This document shows, in pieces, positions 24,914-33,582 of a stretch of 64,000 nucleotides of DNA. This DNA comes from Angustibacter sp049994355. Lineage in GTDB: Bacteria > Actinomycetota > Actinomycetes > Actinomycetales > Angustibacteraceae. Within the stretch, counting starts at the first letter, position 1. Every line of letters begins with the position of its first letter. The DNA lies in assembly GCF_049994355.1 (NCBI RefSeq), contig NZ_CP188257.1, positions 4,340,001 to 4,404,000 on the forward strand, given 5' to 3'. The translations under genes were made by a program, and so were the position numbers. The notes beneath the pieces are model-generated. The model ran no database searches. It saw only the letters and a program-made list of their open reading frames with translations, and was not told the origin of the DNA.

Positions 24914-26034
24914 GTGAAGAACACCGACCGGCGCTGCATGAGAAGGGCGTACAGGGTCTGCTGGATCGTCTCGCGCACCTGGTCGGTGATGTTGAAGACG
25001 AGCATCGGGTCGTCCGCCCCGCCCTCGAGCTCAGAGGTCTCGATCGGCGCGCCGAACTCGATGATCCACTTGCTGGGCAACGGAACCAGGCCGAGCGGAC
25101 CGAGCCACGGGAAGGTCGGGGTCATCGGCAGGTAGGGCACGCCGAGCAGCCGGGCCAGGGACTTGAAGTTGCCGATGATCGGGTAGATCTCCTCGGCTCC
25201 GACGATCGAGCACGGCACGATCGGCACCCCGGCCTGCAGCGCCGCCGAGACGAAACCGCCGCGGCCGAAGCGCTGCAGCTTGTACCGCTCGCTGAACGGC
25301 TTGCCGATGCCCTTGAACCCCTCCGGCCAGACGCCGACGAGCTCGCCGGCGCGCAGCATCCGCTCGGCGTCGGACTGAGTGGCCAGCGTCGTGCCGGTCT
25401 TGCGCGCGAACGAGCCGATGAACGGGGTGGCGAAGACGAGGTCGGCGCCGAGCATTCGCAGGCTCCGCGAGGCCGGGTGCTCGTCGTGCACGGCCAGCTG
25501 CGTCATCAGCGAGTCCATCGCGATGGTGCCGGAGTGGTTGGCCACCACCAACGCGCCGCCGGTGGCCGGGATGTTCTCGATGCCACGCACCTCGACGCGG
25601 AACCAGCTGCGGTACAGCGGCCGCAGCGCCGGCAGGACGGCCTCGGTGAGGTCCGCGTCGAAGCCGAACTCGTCCACCGTGTAGTCCCCGGACAGCCTGC
25701 GGCGCAGGAACGACAGCGCCTGCGCGACGTGCCGGTCGACGTCCTTGACGCCGGCCCGGCGTCCCTCGGCGACCAGCGCCTCCACCACCGCCTCGACGGC
25801 GTACTGCACCATCGTCGCGGGGCTCAGCGAGCCGCCGTGGGTGGCCTTGTCACCCGGTGGGACGACCTCTGGCGCGGGGGGTTCGGCGGCCGGCACGAGC
25901 GGGGTGCCCCGACGACGGGCGCGCTCCCCCGACGCCCGCTGCGCACCGGCGGCGAGCACGTCGCTGCCCCGCGTGGCCCGGCTGGTCCGGCCGCGGTTCA
26001 GCGGGATCACCCGCGCCTGCGGTTCGCGGCTCAT
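24910..26034 (-). CDS. PlsC-type 1-acylglycerol-3-phosphate acyltransferase family protein
   Basis: A 374-residue lysophospholipid acyltransferase-like protein. The acyltransferase domain starts near residue 130: the His/Asp motif is VVANHSGTIAMDSL and the substrate-binding motif is VWPEGFKGIGKPFSERYKL near residue 240. About 120 residues precede the domain, the first half Arg/Pro-rich. It probably acylates a glycerolipid at the membrane inner face. It overlaps the SDR gene upstream (ATGA) and the M15 gene downstream (GTGA), so the four minus-strand genes look like one operon. Orthologues next to an SDR and bS22 are common in actinobacteria. Confidence 0.9.
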   Translation of the reverse strand: MSREPQARVIPLNRGRTSRATRGSDVLAAGAQRASGERARRRGTPLVPAAEPPAPEVVPPGDKATHGGSLSPATMVQYAVEAVVEALVAEGRRAGVKDVDRHVAQALSFLRRRLSGDYTVDEFGFDADLTEAVLPALRPLYRSWFRVEVRGIENIPATGGALVVANHSGTIAMDSLMTQLAVHDEHPASRSLRMLGADLVFATPFIGSFARKTGTTLATQSDAERMLRAGELVGVWPEGFKGIGKPFSERYKLQRFGRGGFVSAALQAGVPIVPCSIVGAEEIYPIIGNFKSLARLLGVPYLPMTPTFPWLGPLGLVPLPSKWIIEFGAPIETSELEGGADDPMLVFNITDQVRETIQQTLYALLMQRRSVFFT

Positions 26035-27065
26035 CCGACGTTCGCCTGTCGCTCGACCCAGCCCTGGGCGCTGCGGGCGGTCTCGACCAACCGAGGCATC
26101 AGCACCGGCTTCGGCCCGCGGCCGGCGTCCACGAAGGACTGGAAGGCCTGCATCGTGGTGTGCGCAGGCTCGAAGCCCAGCACCTCGCGCATCCGGCGGG
26201 TATCCAGACCACGGCCGTAGGCCAGCTGTTGCATCTGCTCGGGCGAGAAGTCGGCCAGGCGGGACCGGCGTACGACCTGGCCGACCCAGCCGCTGAGCTG
26301 CATCGGCACCGGGACCGTCATGCGCCCGGCCAGCCGGGCGGCCTGCGAGACGGTGATGACGCCGTCGCCGGCGACGTTGACCAGGCCGACGCCCTTCTCG
26401 ACCACCGTGGCCGCGGCCAGGGCGTCCAACGCGTCCTCCTCGTGGACGAACTGCAGCCGTGCGTCGAAGCCGAGCATGGTGGGCACCACGGGCAGCGTGA
26501 AGTAGTCGGTCATGGTCGTCGAGATGCCAGGCCCGATGATGTTGGCGAACCGCAGCACCGAGACCTGGACGTCACCGCGTCGGCGGGAGAACCCGCGCAC
26601 GTAGCCCTCGACCTCGACCGAGTCCTTGCCGAACCCCGAGCGCGGCAGCGACTTGGGGCCCATGTCCTCGCTGAACATGGCCGGGTCGCGCGGGGACGAC
26701 CCGTAGACCGCTGCGCTGCTCTTGACCACCAGCCGCTGCACGCTGGGTGCCTTCTGGCAGGCAGCCAGCAGCTGCATCGTGCCGATCACGTTGATCTCTT
26801 TCATCGACACCCGCCCACCGGCGGAGGTGGGCGTCGCGATGACGTTGAGGTGCGCCACTGTGTCCACCCCGGCCTGGGCGATCACCTTGGCGATGATCGG
26901 GTTCCGGATGTCGGCTCGGACGAACTCGGCGTCCCCGATCGAGTGCGGCGGCGGGACGACGTCCACCCCGATCACCCGCTCGATGCCCGGGTGACGGGTG
27001 AGTCGGCGCGCGAAACGACCGCCCAAGTACCGGGACACCCCGGTGACCAGAACGACCTGTCCCAC
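26031..27065 (-). CDS. NAD-dependent epimerase/dehydratase (extended SDR)
   Basis: A 344-residue extended short-chain dehydrogenase starting at GTG 27065. The nucleotide motif is VVLVTGVSRYLGGRFARRL at the N-terminus, with VKSSAAVYGSSPRD in the active-site region; the expected YxxxK is not clear-cut. A proposed NAD-sugar or lipid substrate is not supported by the sequence. It is preceded by the bS22 gene and is translationally coupled to the acyltransferase gene, which fits a lipid or envelope role. Confidence 0.88.
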   Translation of the reverse strand: MGQVVLVTGVSRYLGGRFARRLTRHPGIERVIGVDVVPPPHSIGDAEFVRADIRNPIIAKVIAQAGVDTVAHLNVIATPTSAGGRVSMKEINVIGTMQLLAACQKAPSVQRLVVKSSAAVYGSSPRDPAMFSEDMGPKSLPRSGFGKDSVEVEGYVRGFSRRRGDVQVSVLRFANIIGPGISTTMTDYFTLPVVPTMLGFDARLQFVHEEDALDALAAATVVEKGVGLVNVAGDGVITVSQAARLAGRMTVPVPMQLSGWVGQVVRRSRLADFSPEQMQQLAYGRGLDTRRMREVLGFEPAHTTMQAFQSFVDAGRGPKPVLMPRLVETARSAQGWVERQANVG

Positions 27066-27151
27066 GTGTCACCGTCCTTGTTGGGCGCGGGGCTCGCACC
27101 CGGATCCAGTATGCGGACGGCCCCCGACCGATGGTCCGGGGGCCGCTTCGC

Positions 27152-27250
27152 TCACTTCTTGTTGCGACGCTGGTGACGCGTCTTGCGCAGCAGCTTGCGG
27201 TGCTTCTTCTTCGCCATCCGCTTGCGGCGCTTCTTGATGACCGAGCCCAT
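27152..27250 (-). CDS. Small ribosomal protein bS22-like (AURKAIKE type)
   Basis: A 32-residue, very basic peptide: MGSVIKKRRKRMAKKKHRKL, then LRKTRHQRRNKK. It matches the AURKAIP1/COX24-domain protein that is a 30S-associated component (bS22) in mycobacteria. A GAGGGA ribosome site lies 5-6 bases before ATG 27250. It lies upstream of the SDR, as in many actinobacteria. It is often missed because of its length. Confidence 0.92.
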   Translation of the reverse strand: MGSVIKKRRKRMAKKKHRKLLRKTRHQRRNKK

Positions 27251-27405
27251 ATGTTCCCTCGTTCAGTGTCTGTCGGACGGTGCCTGGTCGCCGGAGCCAC
27301 CTGGCAGCCACCGACCGAATCCCGGCCATCCTACCGCCATGAACGGGCACCCAGGGACGGCGGACGGCCGCCCCCTTCTGGGAGACGGCCGTCCGGGCCC
27401 GTGAA

Positions 27406-27606
27406 TCAGGCGGTCTCGATGTAGGAGGTCTGGAGGTAGTCGTGCACCGCCTGCTCCGGAACGCGGAACGAACGGCCGACGCGGACGGCCGGCAGCTCCC
27501 CCGCGTGCACCAGCCGGTACACGGTCATCTTCGACACGCGCATGATCTGCGCCACCTCGGCGACGGTCAGGAACCGCACCTCGGAGAGCTTGTTGTCCTT
27601 CGGCAT
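27406..27606 (-). CDS. bldC: BldC-type MerR-like DNA-binding protein (excisionase family)
   Basis: A 66-residue winged-helix protein, essentially one domain: RFLTVAEVAQIMRVSKMTVY then RLVHAGELPAVRVGRSFRVP. This is the BldC/excisionase-family fold; BldC in Streptomyces multimerises on direct repeats and holds cells in vegetative growth. ATG 27606 has a GAGGA site 9 bases upstream; a second ATG at 27627 would add seven residues. The upstream gap of about 250 bases holds the acuC terminator hairpin and the promoter. Its target genes cannot be named here. Confidence 0.88.
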   Translation of the reverse strand: MPKDNKLSEVRFLTVAEVAQIMRVSKMTVYRLVHAGELPAVRVGRSFRVPEQAVHDYLQTSYIETA

Positions 27607-27766
27607 TGTCCACCGGTCCTCGGGCATGACACGCGGCACCGGCTTCCCCACCGGTGTCCGATCGTGTGAGACCAACTTTAGGGGCAGGAGTGACTCATGG
27701 GGAAGACCTAGATCAACATTCACCCGTCTGGTCAAGCACCGCGACCCCCGGCGTGTCGCCACGTCT

Positions 27767-27830
27767 CCACTTGTGATGGGTTTGGGGGGTCTCAGACGGC
27801 CCCGAGACCCCCAAAACCCATCACAAGTGG
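27767..27830. terminator. 27-bp-stem hairpin between acuC and bldC
   Basis: Arms at 27767-27793 and 27804-27830 pair over 27 bp with a single G-U type mismatch, closing a 10-base loop. It lies 28 bases after the acuC stop on the minus strand and about 160 bases before bldC. Termination of acuC is the likely role. The stem is far longer than typical terminators. Confidence 0.75.
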
Positions 27831-27857
27831 GGGACGCCTGGTGCGGGTCGGGGCGGG

Positions 27858-29045
27858 TCAGTCGAACCAGGCGTCCCGGCCGTGCAGCGGGAACACCGCC
27901 TTGCGGGTGGCCATGATGGCCCGGTCGACCGGGTCCTCGGGGTCGTAGCCGACCTCCCACGACCGCCACCACGGGTCCTTGCCGTCGCCCATGTGGGCCG
28001 GCCCCGGACGGCCCAGCCTCGTGCGGACGTGCTCCAGCCAGCCGGTCGGCACCTCGGTGGACGTCGGGACCGGGGTGTGCGCGGCGATGCCCACCAGGTG
28101 CGACCACGAGCGCGGGACGACGTCCACCACCTCGTACCCACCGCCGCCCAGCGCGAGCCACCGGCCACCCGAGACCGTGTGGGCCAGGTCGTGCAGGCAC
28201 TGCTGCGCCAAGCGCTGGGCGTCAACCGAGACGGCGAGGTGCGCGAGGGGGTCCATGAAGTGGCTGTCGCAGCCGTGCTGGGTGACCAGGACGTCAGGCT
28301 CGAACGCCGTGACCAGCGGCGGAACCACGGCGTGCAGGGCACGCAGCCACCCGGCGTCCGACGTACCGGGCGGCAGGGCCACGTTGACCGCCGAGCCCGG
28401 CGCCCCCGGCCCGCCGACGTCGTCCGGGAAGCCTGTGCCGGGAAACAGCACCCGGCCGCTCTCGTGCAGCGAGATGGTCAACACCCGCGGGTCGTCCCAG
28501 AAGATCCGTTCGACCCCGTCGCCGTGGTGCACGTCGACGTCCACGTAGGCCACCCGCTGGGCTCCCAGGTCGAGCAGCCGCTGGATCGCCACCGCGACGT
28601 CGTTGTAGACGCAGAACCCGCTGGCCCGGTCGCGCATCGCGTGGTGCAGGCCGCCGCAGAAGTTCACGCCGTGCTCGATCTCGCCCCGCCAGATCGCCTC
28701 AGCCAGGTCGACGCTGCCCTGCACCACCCGGGCACTGGCCTCGTGCATGCCCTCGAACGCCGGGTCGTCCTCGGTGCCCAGCCCCCGCGACTGGTCCGCG
28801 GACGACGGGTCGGCGGCCGCAGCGCGCACCGCCGCGACGTAGTCCAGGTCGTGCACGGTGCCCAGCAGCGCGTCGTCCGCCGGCTGCGCACTGACCACCT
28901 CGACCCGGCGCGGGTCGTCGAACAGCCCCAGCTCACGGCAGAGTCGCGCGGTCAGGTCGAGCCGGAGCGGGTCCATCGGGTGCGCCGCGCCGAAGTCGTA
29001 GCGGGTGAACTGGTCGTCCCAGACCACCCGCAGCTGCGTCGCCAT
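27858..29045 (-). CDS. acuC: AcuC-type histone-deacetylase-family deacetylase
   Basis: A 395-residue zinc hydrolase. Conserved motifs are CGGLHHAMRDRASGFCVYND (catalytic His pair), AYVDVDVHHGDGVERIF (zinc Asp and His), VTQHGCDSHFMDPLAHL (second zinc Asp), and LALGGGGYE (transition-state Tyr). In Bacillus, AcuC deacetylates acetyl-CoA synthetase; the substrate here may be the same or another acetyl-lysine protein. ATG 29045 is the start. It is divergent from ktrB across about 90 bases. The acs gene is not in this window, so the AcuC name rests on family likeness. Confidence 0.88.
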   Translation of the reverse strand: MATQLRVVWDDQFTRYDFGAAHPMDPLRLDLTARLCRELGLFDDPRRVEVVSAQPADDALLGTVHDLDYVAAVRAAAADPSSADQSRGLGTEDDPAFEGMHEASARVVQGSVDLAEAIWRGEIEHGVNFCGGLHHAMRDRASGFCVYNDVAVAIQRLLDLGAQRVAYVDVDVHHGDGVERIFWDDPRVLTISLHESGRVLFPGTGFPDDVGGPGAPGSAVNVALPPGTSDAGWLRALHAVVPPLVTAFEPDVLVTQHGCDSHFMDPLAHLAVSVDAQRLAQQCLHDLAHTVSGGRWLALGGGGYEVVDVVPRSWSHLVGIAAHTPVPTSTEVPTGWLEHVRTRLGRPGPAHMGDGKDPWWRSWEVGYDPEDPVDRAIMATRKAVFPLHGRDAWFD

Positions 29046-29135
29046 GTCGCGAACGCTACCCGGCGCGGTGTACTCGTGCCGGACGCGCCGGACCGGCACG
29101 ATGTGTGCAGGCCCGTCGGCGAGGGGAGGGACGTG

Positions 29136-30560
29136 ATGGCCACCAGGTCGACCACGTCCCCTGACCTGACCCGGGTCGGCGGTCCGGTGGGCTGGGTCCG
29201 CGCTCGCATCGACATCGCCGCGCGGCAGTCCCCGGCCCGGCTGGCGCTGAGCGTGTTCGCGCTGGTCATCGGGGTCTTCACCGCGCTGCTGTCGCTGCCT
29301 GCGGCCACCTCGTCCGGACAGCGGGCGCCGTTCGCCGACGCGCTGTTCACCGCGGCGTCCGCGGTCTGTGTGACCGGCCTGACCACGGTAGACACCGCGA
29401 CCTACTGGTCGGGGCTCGGCCAGGTGCTGATCATGGTCGCGATCAAGATCGGCGGCCTGGGCATCATCACCCTGGCGTCCCTGCTCGGCCTGGCGGTGGC
29501 CCGGCGGCTCGGACTGCGCCAACGGCTGATCGCGGCGAGTGAGACCAAGGCGCTGCGGCTGGCCGACGTGCGCGGGCTGCTGCGGGCCGTGGTGATCATG
29601 TCGACGTCGCTGGAGCTGGCCATCGCGGTGGTGCTGCTGCCGAGCTTCCTGGCCGAGGGCGACGGGCTGGGCACCGCCCTTTACCACTCGTTGTTCTACG
29701 GGATCAGCTCGTTCAACAACGCCGGCTTCTCGGTCACCCAGGGCGGCGCAGAGGCTTGGTCCGGCAACCCGTTCGTGCTCGGTCCACTGGCGATCGGCGT
29801 CTTCATGGGCAGCCTGGGCTTCCCGGTCGTGCTCACCGTGGCGAACAACCTGAGGCGCAAGGACGGCGTCCGGCGGGGTCGGCGCGGCTGGAACCTGCAC
29901 ACCCGGCTCACCCTGGTCACCACGCTCGTCGTGCTCGTGGTGGCTATCGTCGGGTTCGCCGCGTTCGAGTGGACCAACCCGGGCACCCTCGGCTCGATGA
30001 GCTTCGGCGACCGCGTGCTGAACTCGGTCTTCGCCGGGGTGATGCCGCGTTCCGGGGGTTTCTCCGCCGTCCCGGTGAACGAGATGCACGAGACCACCTG
30101 GGCGTTCCAGGACCTGCTGATGTTCATCGGTGGCGGCAGCGCGTCCACCGCGGGCGGGATCAAGGTCACCACCCTGGCCGTGCTCGTGCTGGCCACGGTC
30201 GCCGAGGCGCGCGGTGACCGCGACGTCGAGGCGTTCGGACGCCGGATCCCGCACGGCAGCCTGCGGCTGGCCGTCACGGTGCTGCTGGCCGGCGCCACCC
30301 TGGTGCTGGTGTCGGCGCTGGCCCTGCTGGCGATCAGCGGTCGGTCGCTGGACGTCGTCCTGTTCGAGACGGTGTCGGCGTTCGGCACCTGCGGGCTGTC
30401 CACCGGGCTGAGCGCCGAGCTGCCGAGCTCGGGCAAGTACGTGCTGACCGCCCTGATGTTCGCCGGGCGTACCGGCACCATGACCCTGGCTGCGGCGCTG
30501 GCCCTGCGGGACCGTCGTCGCGTCGTCCGGCTACCGGAAGAAAGGCCCGTCGTTGGCTAG
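29136..30560 (+). CDS. ktrB: KtrB/TrkH-type potassium transporter, membrane subunit
   Basis: A 474-residue membrane protein with the four pore repeats of the KtrB/TrkH family: selectivity loops at SAVCVTGLTT, FNNAGFSV, MPRSGGFS and FGTCGLSTG. About eight to ten transmembrane helices are visible, with the central GGIKVTTLAV helix. It forms a dimer and is gated by the KtrA ring. The ribosome site is GAGGGGAGGG; ATG 29136 and the GTG at 29133 both fit. Its stop overlaps the ktrA start by 8 bases. Confidence 0.93.
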   Translation: MATRSTTSPDLTRVGGPVGWVRARIDIAARQSPARLALSVFALVIGVFTALLSLPAATSSGQRAPFADALFTAASAVCVTGLTTVDTATYWSGLGQVLIMVAIKIGGLGIITLASLLGLAVARRLGLRQRLIAASETKALRLADVRGLLRAVVIMSTSLELAIAVVLLPSFLAEGDGLGTALYHSLFYGISSFNNAGFSVTQGGAEAWSGNPFVLGPLAIGVFMGSLGFPVVLTVANNLRRKDGVRRGRRGWNLHTRLTLVTTLVVLVVAIVGFAAFEWTNPGTLGSMSFGDRVLNSVFAGVMPRSGGFSAVPVNEMHETTWAFQDLLMFIGGGSASTAGGIKVTTLAVLVLATVAEARGDRDVEAFGRRIPHGSLRLAVTVLLAGATLVLVSALALLAISGRSLDVVLFETVSAFGTCGLSTGLSAELPSSGKYVLTALMFAGRTGTMTLAAALALRDRRRVVRLPEERPVVG

Positions 30561-31221
30561 CAAGGAACCCACGGGGCAGGCGGTGCTCGTCGTCGGGCTC
30601 GGCCGGTTCGGCAGCTCGATCGCGGAGGCGCTGGACCGGATGGGCCATGAGGTGCTGGCGGTCGACAAGGACCCGGCGATCGTGCAGGAGTGGTCCGGGC
30701 GGCTCACGCACGTCGTCGAGGCCGACTCGGCGACCGAGGAGGCGCTTCGCCAGATCGGGGCGGCCGACTTCTCGATCGCGGTGGTCGGGATCGGGACGTC
30801 GATCGAGTCGTCCGTGCTGACCACGGTGACGTTGTCCGACCTGGGGATCAAGCAGATCTGGGCCAAGGCGATCACCCCGGCGCACGGCAAGATCCTCGAG
30901 CGGATCGGTGCAACCAAGGTGGTCTATCCGGAGCGGGACGCGGGCGAACGGGTCGCGCACCTGGTGTCCGGCACGCTGATGGACTTCATCGAGTTCGACG
31001 ACGGGTTCGCGATCGTCAAGATGGCGCCCCCGCAGGAGACTCGCGGCTTCACGCTGGCCGAGTCGCAGGTGCGGGCCAAGTACGGCGTCACGGTAGTGGG
31101 GGTGAAGTCACCGAACCAGGACTTCACCTACGCGGTGGCGAGCACCAAGATCAGCGCGCACGACCTGCTGATCGTCAGCGGCCAGACCAGGCTGATCGAA
31201 CGCTTCGCCGCCCGCCCCTGA
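30553..31221 (+). CDS. ktrA: KtrA/TrkA-type potassium channel regulator (RCK)
   Basis: A 222-residue cytoplasmic regulator from TTG 30553. The RCK_N domain has the NAD(H)/ATP-binding motif VLVVGLGRFGSSIAEAL and VDKDPAIVQEW; the RCK_C domain lies from about residue 140 (FIEFDDGFAIVKMAPP). The gating ligand is ATP/ADP in known KtrA proteins, and RCK_C of several KtrA proteins binds c-di-AMP, which DisA in this window could make. It overlaps ktrB, so both are made together. The downstream gap holds the second copy of the palindromic element. Confidence 0.92.
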   Translation: MASKEPTGQAVLVVGLGRFGSSIAEALDRMGHEVLAVDKDPAIVQEWSGRLTHVVEADSATEEALRQIGAADFSIAVVGIGTSIESSVLTTVTLSDLGIKQIWAKAITPAHGKILERIGATKVVYPERDAGERVAHLVSGTLMDFIEFDDGFAIVKMAPPQETRGFTLAESQVRAKYGVTVVGVKSPNQDFTYAVASTKISAHDLLIVSGQTRLIERFAARP

Positions 31222-31231
31222 GGCCTCCGCC

Positions 31232-31324
31232 CTTGCTCCACCCCGCCTGGCTTGCTCCGCCCAGCCCGCTCGAGAGCGCTCCCACGGCGGGTTGAGGTGA
31301 GCAAACCGGGCGGAATGGAGCAAG
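31232..31324. repeat. Long palindromic element, copy B, after ktrA
   Basis: Arms at 31232-31250 and 31306-31324 pair at 16 of 19 positions. The left part reads CTTGCTCCAC-C-CCGCC-T-GG-C-TTGCTC, which matches copy A (3008-3033) at 23 of 26 positions. The right end, CGGGCGGA-A-TGGAGCAAGC, also matches copy A with one difference. As for copy A, it lies between converging genes (ktrA and a GNAT gene). It is a dispersed repeat, perhaps a paired terminator. Confidence 0.85.
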
Positions 31325-31348
31325 CCTTGGGGGCGGGCGGCGGGAGGG

Positions 31349-31867
31349 TCAGAGGGTCGTGGTGGGGACCCAGCCGGGGTCGTCGCCCAGCGGGAGAACC
31401 ATCGCCAGCTCCTCGACGTCCGCGTCGTTGGTCATCGCACGGCGCTCGTCGGCCGGACGGAACCCGGCGCTGCTGAAGAACGCGACGGCGCGGCCGTTGT
31501 CGGTGGACACCCAGAGCTTGATCGCGCGCTGCCCGGTCAGGCGGGCGTGCTCGCCGGCCGCCTGGGTCAGCTGCCAGGCCACGCCCTTGCCTCGGTAGGC
31601 AGGCTCGACCCACATGCCGAACAGCTCGGCCACGTCGTGCTCACTGGCCTGACCGACCGAGACGATGGCCACGGACTCGCCGTCGACCTCGGCCACCAGT
31701 CGGGCCGAGCGACCCATCCGCAGCCGCCAGAAGGCCTCGTCATAAGCGCTCTCCTCGTCGTAGGACGAGGCGAACGCGTCGGGCGCGTCCTGCAGAGCGG
31801 CCAGCCGGAGCCGGCGGTACGTGTTCCAGCCGTCGCCGTCGAGGGCGCGCACGGTGACCTCACTCAT
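31349..31867 (-). CDS. GNAT family N-acetyltransferase
   Basis: A 172-residue GCN5-related acetyltransferase, MSEVTVRALDGDGWNTYRRL at the N-terminus. The acetyl-CoA motif A is FGMWVEPAYRGKGVAWQLTQA near residue 85, and motif B ends KLWVSTDNGRAVAFFSSAGF. The acceptor is unknown. It converges on ktrA across the palindromic element. Confidence 0.9.
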   Translation of the reverse strand: MSEVTVRALDGDGWNTYRRLRLAALQDAPDAFASSYDEESAYDEAFWRLRMGRSARLVAEVDGESVAIVSVGQASEHDVAELFGMWVEPAYRGKGVAWQLTQAAGEHARLTGQRAIKLWVSTDNGRAVAFFSSAGFRPADERRAMTNDADVEELAMVLPLGDDPGWVPTTTL

Positions 31868-32004
31868 GCACGTAGCGTGGCAGAAGCGGGCCGCGTTGCG
31901 CCGCCCGGGTGGTCCCGAATGCGCCGCCGCGTGATATTTGCAGGTCCGTACCGCCGTTGCCGATGCAACTAAGAGGAAGGTAAAGGCCAAGAGGAGCGGA
32001 AACG

Positions 32005-33582
32005 GTGTCGGCGGCGAAGGTGAACCACGGGGGCACGATGGTGCTGCGCCCGCAGTTCGGGCCGTACATGAGCATCGTCTTCGCCGCGCATGCCAAGTAC
32101 CTGGACGGCGACTCCGAAGGCGCCCTGCGCGACGCGGGCGCCGCGATGCTCCTGGTCAAGGGAGCCGGCGACCATCTCAGCGAGCGCTTCCTGGAGTACA
32201 CGCTCTGCTCGGCCCTTCGCGAGCAGGGGCGGCACGAGGAGGTGGTCGACCGTGCCACCGAGCTGCTCGACCGGATCGGGGACGACGACCCCGTGTGGCG
32301 GGCCAAGGCGCTGGCCGTCCAGGCGCACGCGCTGGCCTCGCTGAGCCGCATCGCCCAGGCCATGGACGCCGTCAGCGAGGCGGAGCACCTTCTCGCCCAG
32401 CATGGCAGCGGCACCTACAACCACCTGTCCGCCACGCTCGCGCTCGCGATCGCCCTACAGCCGCTGCGCGGCTTCGAGCTCGCGCTGAGCCAGCTCAACG
32501 CGATCCTTCCGCTGTACCCGGGGTACGGCACCTACATCGCCGGCGAGATGTCCCTGGTCGAGGCGCACTGGGCTGCCACGCTGGACCTCGCCGCACTCCA
32601 CGACGAGGCCACCGGCCACTACCGCGCCTGCCAGTCCTACGCCCTGCGCACCCGGCAGGCCGCGCAGGACGAGGAGGACCCCGAGTTCGGACAGCTGCGG
32701 GCGGACGTCTACGAGGCCTTCGTGCTGGCCCGGCTCGGCGAGCACGAGCGCGCCCGCGCGATGCTGCTGCCGATCCCGGACGACGACCTGCGGGCGGACT
32801 ACCCCGAGCACGACCTGGCTTACATCACGATCGGCCGGATCGCGATGGCCCAGGGGTTCCCGGACCGTGCCCGCAAGCACTTCCAGCGGGTCGTCCACAC
32901 CGCCGAGCGCACCGGGCGGGACCTGTGGCGCTCCGTGGCGCTGCACGCGCTCGCCGAGGTCGAGGAGGCCGTGCACGGCGAGCACCCCGCGCACGCGTGG
33001 TGGCGCAGCCAGGTGGTGTCCCTGCACCAGCAGGCCGTGCACGAGGCCGACACCCGGGCTCGGGAGCTGCGCGAGCGTGCCCTGGTCCGCCAGCTCCGCG
33101 AGACCAGCGACGCGATGAGCCGGGCCGCCTTGCTGGACCCGCTGACCGGACTGGCCAACCGCCGGGCGCTCACGGAGTTCATGCTCGACGACGGCTCCGA
33201 GCGGGGGGCCGTCTTCGTCGACGTCGACTACTTCAAGGAGGTCAACGACCGGTTCTCCCACGAGGTCGGCGACACGGTGCTGCAGCGGGTTGCGGAGCTG
33301 CTCACCGCGTCCTGCCGCGGCGACGACCTAGTGGTCCGCTACGGCGGGGACGAGTTCCTGCTGATCTGCCCGGGCGGCGCCGCCGGGGCCAACGCCGTCG
33401 CCTACCGGGCACACGCGGCCGTCCGCCGGGAGGACTGGACGGCGGTCGCCGCCGACCTGATGGTCACGGTGTCGGTCGGCGTGGCCGTCTCGGCCGTCGG
33501 CCGCGAAGCACTCAGGATGGCCGACGCCGCGCTGTACCGGGCCAAGAGCGCCGGCCGCGACCAGGTGGCCGAGGCCGCCTAG
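32005..33582 (+). CDS. Diguanylate cyclase with TPR-like sensor region and I-site
   Basis: A 525-residue cytoplasmic protein. Residues 1-360 form helical tetratricopeptide-like repeats with no transmembrane helix. The GGDEF domain starts near residue 370 (DPLTGLANRRAL): the metal/phosphate motif is DVDYFKEVND and the signature is VRYGGDEFLL. The sequence RGDD lies five residues before GGDEF, a match to the RxxD inhibitory site, so product inhibition is expected. Conversion of 2 GTP to c-di-GMP is the known activity. GTG 32005 has a GAGGAG site. Its stop codon is shared as CTAG with the converging zinc-ribbon gene. Confidence 0.9.
   Translation: MSAAKVNHGGTMVLRPQFGPYMSIVFAAHAKYLDGDSEGALRDAGAAMLLVKGAGDHLSERFLEYTLCSALREQGRHEEVVDRATELLDRIGDDDPVWRAKALAVQAHALASLSRIAQAMDAVSEAEHLLAQHGSGTYNHLSATLALAIALQPLRGFELALSQLNAILPLYPGYGTYIAGEMSLVEAHWAATLDLAALHDEATGHYRACQSYALRTRQAAQDEEDPEFGQLRADVYEAFVLARLGEHERARAMLLPIPDDDLRADYPEHDLAYITIGRIAMAQGFPDRARKHFQRVVHTAERTGRDLWRSVALHALAEVEEAVHGEHPAHAWWRSQVVSLHQQAVHEADTRARELRERALVRQLRETSDAMSRAALLDPLTGLANRRALTEFMLDDGSERGAVFVDVDYFKEVNDRFSHEVGDTVLQRVAELLTASCRGDDLVVRYGGDEFLLICPGGAAGANAVAYRAHAAVRREDWTAVAADLMVTVSVGVAVSAVGREALRMADAALYRAKSAGRDQVAEAA

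Noticed and set aside
29046..29135. c-di-AMP (ydaO-type) riboswitch upstream of ktrB
   Set aside because: The gap is only 90 bp and shows no clear ydaO-type fold; there is too little space for the known motif.
27882..30560. A very long plus-strand open frame running through the acuC region into ktrB
   Set aside because: Its first ~400 residues are antisense to acuC and are low-complexity Arg/Gly/Val text typical of shadow frames in GC-rich DNA; the real ktrB begins at 29136 with a strong ribosome site.
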